Below, piece by piece: positions 5,620 to 8,295 of a stretch of 8,295 bases of DNA (within the stretch, counting starts at the first letter, position 1; every line of letters begins with the position of its first letter). A program made the position numbers and the translations under genes. The notes under the pieces were generated by a model. That model was not told where the DNA came from and did not search any database. It was given only the letters and a program-made list of their open reading frames with translations. This DNA comes from an uncultured Bacilli bacterium (lineage in GTDB: Bacteria; Bacillota_I; Bacilli_A; RF39; UBA660): assembly GCA_947623855.1 (NCBI GenBank), contig CANQHW010000050.1:1-8295 (forward strand), given 5' to 3'.

Positions 5620-6699
5620 CTAAATTATATGTATTAATATTTCATTCATAACATAAATTTTTTTGGGATTTATAAATAAATAACCATTTTGATATATTAA
5701 ATCTTTCTTTTCTAAAGAAGATTTAATATCAAATGCTTCTTGTAAATTAATGCCATATTTATTAAAAAATTCTTGGAGATTTATGCCTTTTAATTTTCGA
5801 AAGCCAAGCATTAATTCATTAGTCATAACATCTTCTTTACTAAGGATTTCTTCGGTACCATTAAAATTTCCTTCTAAATATTTAGTAATACTTTTAGTAT
5901 TAGTATAACGAACATTACCAATATAACCAGATGCTCCCACACCAAAGCCATAGTATTCAGCATTATCCCAATAATTTAAATTATGTAAAGATTCAAAACC
6001 GGCTTTAGCAAAATTACTTACTTCGTAATGAATATAACCTTTACTTTTTAATTTCTTTTTAATTAAATCATAAAAGTAAGCATCAGTATCTTCATCTATA
6101 GGTATAATATCTTTAATCATCGTATTATCTTCTACTATTAAAGAATAAGTACTAATATGTTCAACATTTAATTTTAAAAGATTTTTTAAATCACTTTTTA
6201 AGACTTTATCAGTTTCTTTAGGTATACCATATATTAAATCAACATTAATATTATTAAAACCCATACTACGACAGAGATTAATTTTTTCTTGGACTTCTTT
6301 TAAGGTTAGTTTTTCTCTTTTCATAAAATCAAGTTTTTTATGATCAAAACTTTCTATTCCAATACTTAGACGATTAACATTATTTTCTTTTAAAATAGTA
6401 AGTAATTCGGTATTTATATCTCCAATATTACATTCAAAAGTAAATTCTTGTAAAGTACTTAAATCAAATACTTTAATTATTTCCATTAAGTATTTTAAAT
6501 CTTTACTTCCTAAGGAACTAGGAGTTCCTCCTCCAATATATAAAGTTTTAATGGCTTCGCCTTGGTATTTTTCTTTTATTTCTTCAACTAATTTATTTAA
6601 GTAACTAGTAACCCAAGGTCCATGGTATAAAACTTTACAAAAATCACAATAAGAACAAATACTTTTACAAAATGGTATATGAATATAAACACTTTCCAT
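5620..6699 (-). CDS. hemW: HemW-like radical SAM protein (coproporphyrinogen III oxidase-like heme chaperone family)
   Basis: A 359-aa cytoplasmic radical SAM protein of the HemN/HemW superfamily. Cys11, Cys15 and Cys18 form the CxxxCxxC motif that binds the [4Fe-4S] cluster and SAM, and Cys21 (YCDFC) adds a further cysteine. Other family markers follow in order: GGGTP (56-60), FECNIGD (88-94), RLSIGIESF (110-118), DLIYGIP (154-160), YEVSNFA (225-231), and the HemW-typical HNLNYW (239-244) with GFGVGASGY. The length is close to HemW (about 370-380 aa) and lacks the extended N-terminus of true HemN. It is therefore the heme-chaperone-like member rather than an anaerobic coproporphyrinogen oxidase. 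Its role in an organism that may lack heme synthesis is unclear, and no heme genes are nearby. The ATG at 6699 follows AAGGGA. It is the first gene of an operon with the GDPD gene, under its own promoter. Confidence 0.92.
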   Translation of the reverse strand: MESVYIHIPFCKSICSYCDFCKVLYHGPWVTSYLNKLVEEIKEKYQGEAIKTLYIGGGTPSSLGSKDLKYLMEIIKVFDLSTLQEFTFECNIGDINTELLTILKENNVNRLSIGIESFDHKKLDFMKREKLTLKEVQEKINLCRSMGFNNINVDLIYGIPKETDKVLKSDLKNLLKLNVEHISTYSLIVEDNTMIKDIIPIDEDTDAYFYDLIKKKLKSKGYIHYEVSNFAKAGFESLHNLNYWDNAEYYGFGVGASGYIGNVRYTNTKSITKYLEGNFNGTEEILSKEDVMTNELMLGFRKLKGINLQEFFNKYGINLQEAFDIKSSLEKKDLIYQNGYLFINPKKIYVMNEILIHII

Positions 6700-6723
6700 A
6701 AATATCCCTTACTTCTTATTTAA

Positions 6724-6752
6724 ATTATAACATAAATCATTTTTTATACCAA
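6724..6752 (-). promoter_or_regulatory. putative promoter of the hemW operon
   Basis: A perfect TATAAT (-10, 6724-6729) with a TGT extension is preceded at 17 bp by TTGGTA (-35, 6747-6752, four of six matches). It lies between the upstream terminator and the hemW start, with a leader of about 20 nt. Confidence 0.7.
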
Positions 6753-6755
6753 ATA

Positions 6756-6807
6756 AAAACTTATTATAATAGAGAGGATTAATTCTTAATCCTCTCCAAT
6801 AAGTTTT
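6756..6807 (-). terminator. intrinsic terminator after the partial surface protein gene
   Basis: An inner perfect 11-bp stem (6772-6782 with 6786-6796, 3-nt loop, GAGAGGATTAA in plus-strand sense) is extended by a perfect 10-bp outer stem (6756-6765 with 6798-6807) across an asymmetric internal bulge. On the minus strand the outer stem ends in TTTT and continues ATTTGG. It lies 24 nt past the TAA of the surface gene and isolates that gene from the hemW operon. Confidence 0.75.
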
Positions 6808-6831
6808 AATTAATGTATATTATATCTTATA

Positions 6832-8295
6832 TTATGGGACGATGATATATGGATTAGTACTACTTCCATCTCCTTCCCCGCTCGAGATCATGGTGTTGGA
6901 TGTCAGATATAAGGACGGGCGCACGGCATTCGCATAGGACGCGTCGCTGTAGTTGACACGCCCGGACGCAGAGACATCGAACACATAGTTGGAGTAGGAC
7001 GAATTCGGCGTAATTGTCCATTGGGTCTTACTAGAATTGTATAACCAATTGTTTTGGGCACAATCCGTTTTATAATCTCCACTATCCCATCCATATGTTG
7101 CACTATTTAAACATGCTTGACGATCATACTTACTTCCCCCTCCTGTAGCATAACCATAATCACTTGGATACATTAAGCCGATCTTTCCTGTCCATTCGGT
7201 TTTTCTTCCACTTGGTACCGTTGTACTTCTCTCTGCTTCATACCAATCACTTGGCTTTGCTCCAGTACTACTACTTCTTCCTCCTAGTTTCCATTTTACT
7301 GTCTCTATTAAATCTTTAGTTGTACCATTTTTTAATCCAGTTGTGGTAAAGTCACAACTACTTAAAGCATTATTTTGTCCTGTTGAACATTGGCCACTTC
7401 CACTATTCCAATATAAACTATTATTTGCTGTTGTATTATTTAATGTATGTGATTCATTATTTGGATTTAGTAAATACATTAATTCTGCTGTTGTCCAATC
7501 ATTTTTTCCATATGCATTTTCTGCTCCTGTCTTTGTGTTTTTATTATCCCATGAGAATCCACCTGAATCCGTTGCTGTTCTTGGTAATAGTTCATTTCTT
7601 ATGATTTTGACTAAGTTTTGGGTACCTTTACTTTCTGTTTCTACGTTGTTCATTAATCCAATAATTCGCCATTTCTCACAATGTTGACTAGCATTACTTT
7701 CTGTTAATCCAGAATAGGTATCACAATTAAACCAAATATAATTTTTTAAATTTTCATCATTGGGTCCATAATATCTCTTATTATTATCATATGTTCCATC
7801 ACTTGCGATGTCGGATTCTACTAATGTTGATAAGTAAGTATTTAAGTGTTTTCCTTTGGCTGTTGTTACTGTACATTCACTATTACTACTTACACTTGTT
7901 ACTTTAAATTTATTTTCATCTTGCAATACTTTTTGATTATTACTACATTCTATATTTTTAATATCAGTTCCTTCTGAAGGTGTTACGGTAAAGTAATCTG
8001 TATCTTTTCCTTCTACCACTGTTTGGGATGATGGTTCAACACTTCCGCCTTCTCCTACTACTTCTGCTATTATGGTATATTTTACTGGTGCATTAAAGTA
8101 TACAGTACATTTATTGGGACCCTTAGTAAATAAATCAAGTCCCCAATCATTTTCATTCCACGTAGCTCTTGTTGTTACATCTTCATTATCACATACTGTC
8201 TTAGAATAGGTATATCCTTCTTCCTTTGTTGGAAAATGATCTAAATTACCATCTTCTCCTTCTATCTTTACTGCTAATTCTACATCTTTTCTATT
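6832..8295 (-). CDS. surface protein with hypervariable C-terminal region, N-terminus outside the window (candidate DGR target)
   Basis: 487 codons are visible and the open frame continues through position 8295, so the start lies outside. A GTG at 8019 is interior, because the frame upstream encodes conserved sequence. Visible residues 1-70 (FPTKEEGYTYSKTVC, WNENDWGLDLFTKGPNKCTVYF) look like an Ig-like Cys-containing segment common in gut Firmicutes surface proteins. Residues about 73-145 are an InlB B-repeat-like domain (GSVEPSSQTVVEGKD) homologous to that of the 485-aa protein. The rest is the same lectin-like domain (NYIWFNCDTYSGLT, WRIIGLMNNVETESKG, KIGLMYPSDYGYATGG, AVRPSLYLTSN). Visible residues 424-456 are hypervariable against the paralogue, while the flanks are nearly identical. 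A mid-domain stretch between LVKIIR and TVKWKLGG differs by ordinary substitution and indels. Probably surface-exposed, with a membrane anchor expected at the unseen N-terminus. Ligand unknown. Confidence 0.85.
   Translation of the reverse strand, partial: NRKDVELAVKIEGEDGNLDHFPTKEEGYTYSKTVCDNEDVTTRATWNENDWGLDLFTKGPNKCTVYFNAPVKYTIIAEVVGEGGSVEPSSQTVVEGKDTDYFTVTPSEGTDIKNIECSNNQKVLQDENKFKVTSVSSNSECTVTTAKGKHLNTYLSTLVESDIASDGTYDNNKRYYGPNDENLKNYIWFNCDTYSGLTESNASQHCEKWRIIGLMNNVETESKGTQNLVKIIRNELLPRTATDSGGFSWDNKNTKTGAENAYGKNDWTTAELMYLLNPNNESHTLNNTTANNSLYWNSGSGQCSTGQNNALSSCDFTTTGLKNGTTKDLIETVKWKLGGRSSSTGAKPSDWYEAERSTTVPSGRKTEWTGKIGLMYPSDYGYATGGGSKYDRQACLNSATYGWDSGDYKTDCAQNNWLYNSSKTQWTITPNSSYSNYVFDVSASGRVNYSDASYANAVRPSLYLTSNTMISSGEGDGSSTNPYIIVP
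6872..6928 (-). repeat. 57-nt GC-rich constant block, IMH-like, copy 2
   Basis: Identical to 334-390. Just beyond its stop-proximal end the two genes begin to differ again (GGA versus GGT, then ACT versus GGT in coding sense). This bounds the homogenised tract. It contains the palindrome CTCGAG and follows the variable segment directly, with the GC-rich GCCGTGCGCCCGTCC at the junction. Confidence 0.65.
6929..7026 (-). other. candidate DGR variable region, copy 2
   Basis: This is the counterpart of 391-488, aligned without gaps at 98 columns with 46 differences, most of them changing the amino acid. Variable codons such as GCT/AAT, CGT/GAT, GGT/TCT and CGT/AAT keep a pyrimidine third base, as expected when template codons are AAT/AAC and stops are avoided. 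The DNA is clearly richer in G and C than the gene body on either side. Confidence 0.7.

Noticed and set aside
7343..7687. Plus-strand open frames inside the surface genes (7343-7687, 7383-7604, 576-761, 902-1093).
   Set aside because: They lie entirely antisense to strongly supported coding sequence, have biased Ser/Tyr/Leu-rich translations typical of shadows, and no supporting promoter or ribosome site.
8017..8019. GTG at 8019 as the start of the second surface gene.
   Set aside because: The same frame stays open to the window edge and encodes conserved domain sequence (GSVEPSSQT and an Ig-like segment), so the codon is internal.
1..8295. CRISPR arrays, tRNA/rRNA genes, insertion sequences or prophage structural genes.
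   Set aside because: No spaced direct repeats, cloverleaf sequences, transposase or phage motifs were found on reading both strands.

Overview
The window comes from a strongly AT-rich, low-GC Gram-positive-type genome. TGG is used for Trp and no in-frame TGA is needed. Ribosome binding sites are AGGAGG-like, and promoters look like TTGACA/TATAAT with TG-extended -10 boxes. The protein families fit an uncultured gut-type Firmicute/Bacilli or Mollicute-like lineage, but that placement is an inference. All genes lie on the minus strand, so the window reads biologically from 8295 down to 1.

Layout in transcription order. (1) 8295-6832: a surface-type protein, cut at its N-terminus by the window edge. 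It has an Ig-like segment, an InlB-like repeat and a C-terminal domain ending in AVRPSLYL. A strong hairpin terminator follows. (2) 6752-5014: a promoter, a HemW-like radical SAM protein, then a short GDPD-family phosphodiesterase. (3) 5024-1890: an internal promoter, then two translationally coupled, membrane-anchored WG-repeat-like proteins of 717 and 309 aa. Together they contain three copies of one extracytoplasmic module. (4) 1832-294: a GC-rich intergenic hairpin with a G10 tract sitting inside a putative promoter, followed by a 485-aa membrane-anchored paralogue of gene (1), then a terminator. (5) 193-1: the start of deoD (purine nucleoside phosphorylase), cut by the window edge.

The main discovery is that the two paralogues in (1) and (4) carry what looks like the variable region of a diversity-generating retroelement (DGR) at their 3' ends. 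A 98-nt segment aligns without a gap between them yet differs at 46 columns, with 21, 13 and 12 differences in codon positions 1, 2 and 3. It is followed immediately by a 57-nt block that is identical in both genes, GC-rich, and built of G/C-ending codons unlike the rest of the window. This is the layout expected for adenine-directed mutagenic retrohoming: a variable region plus an IMH-like end. No reverse transcriptase, Avd-like gene or template repeat lies in the window, so the machinery would have to act from elsewhere. One of the two genes also has a candidate phase-variable promoter, suggesting a surface protein that could be both switched and diversified. These functional statements are inferences from sequence pattern.
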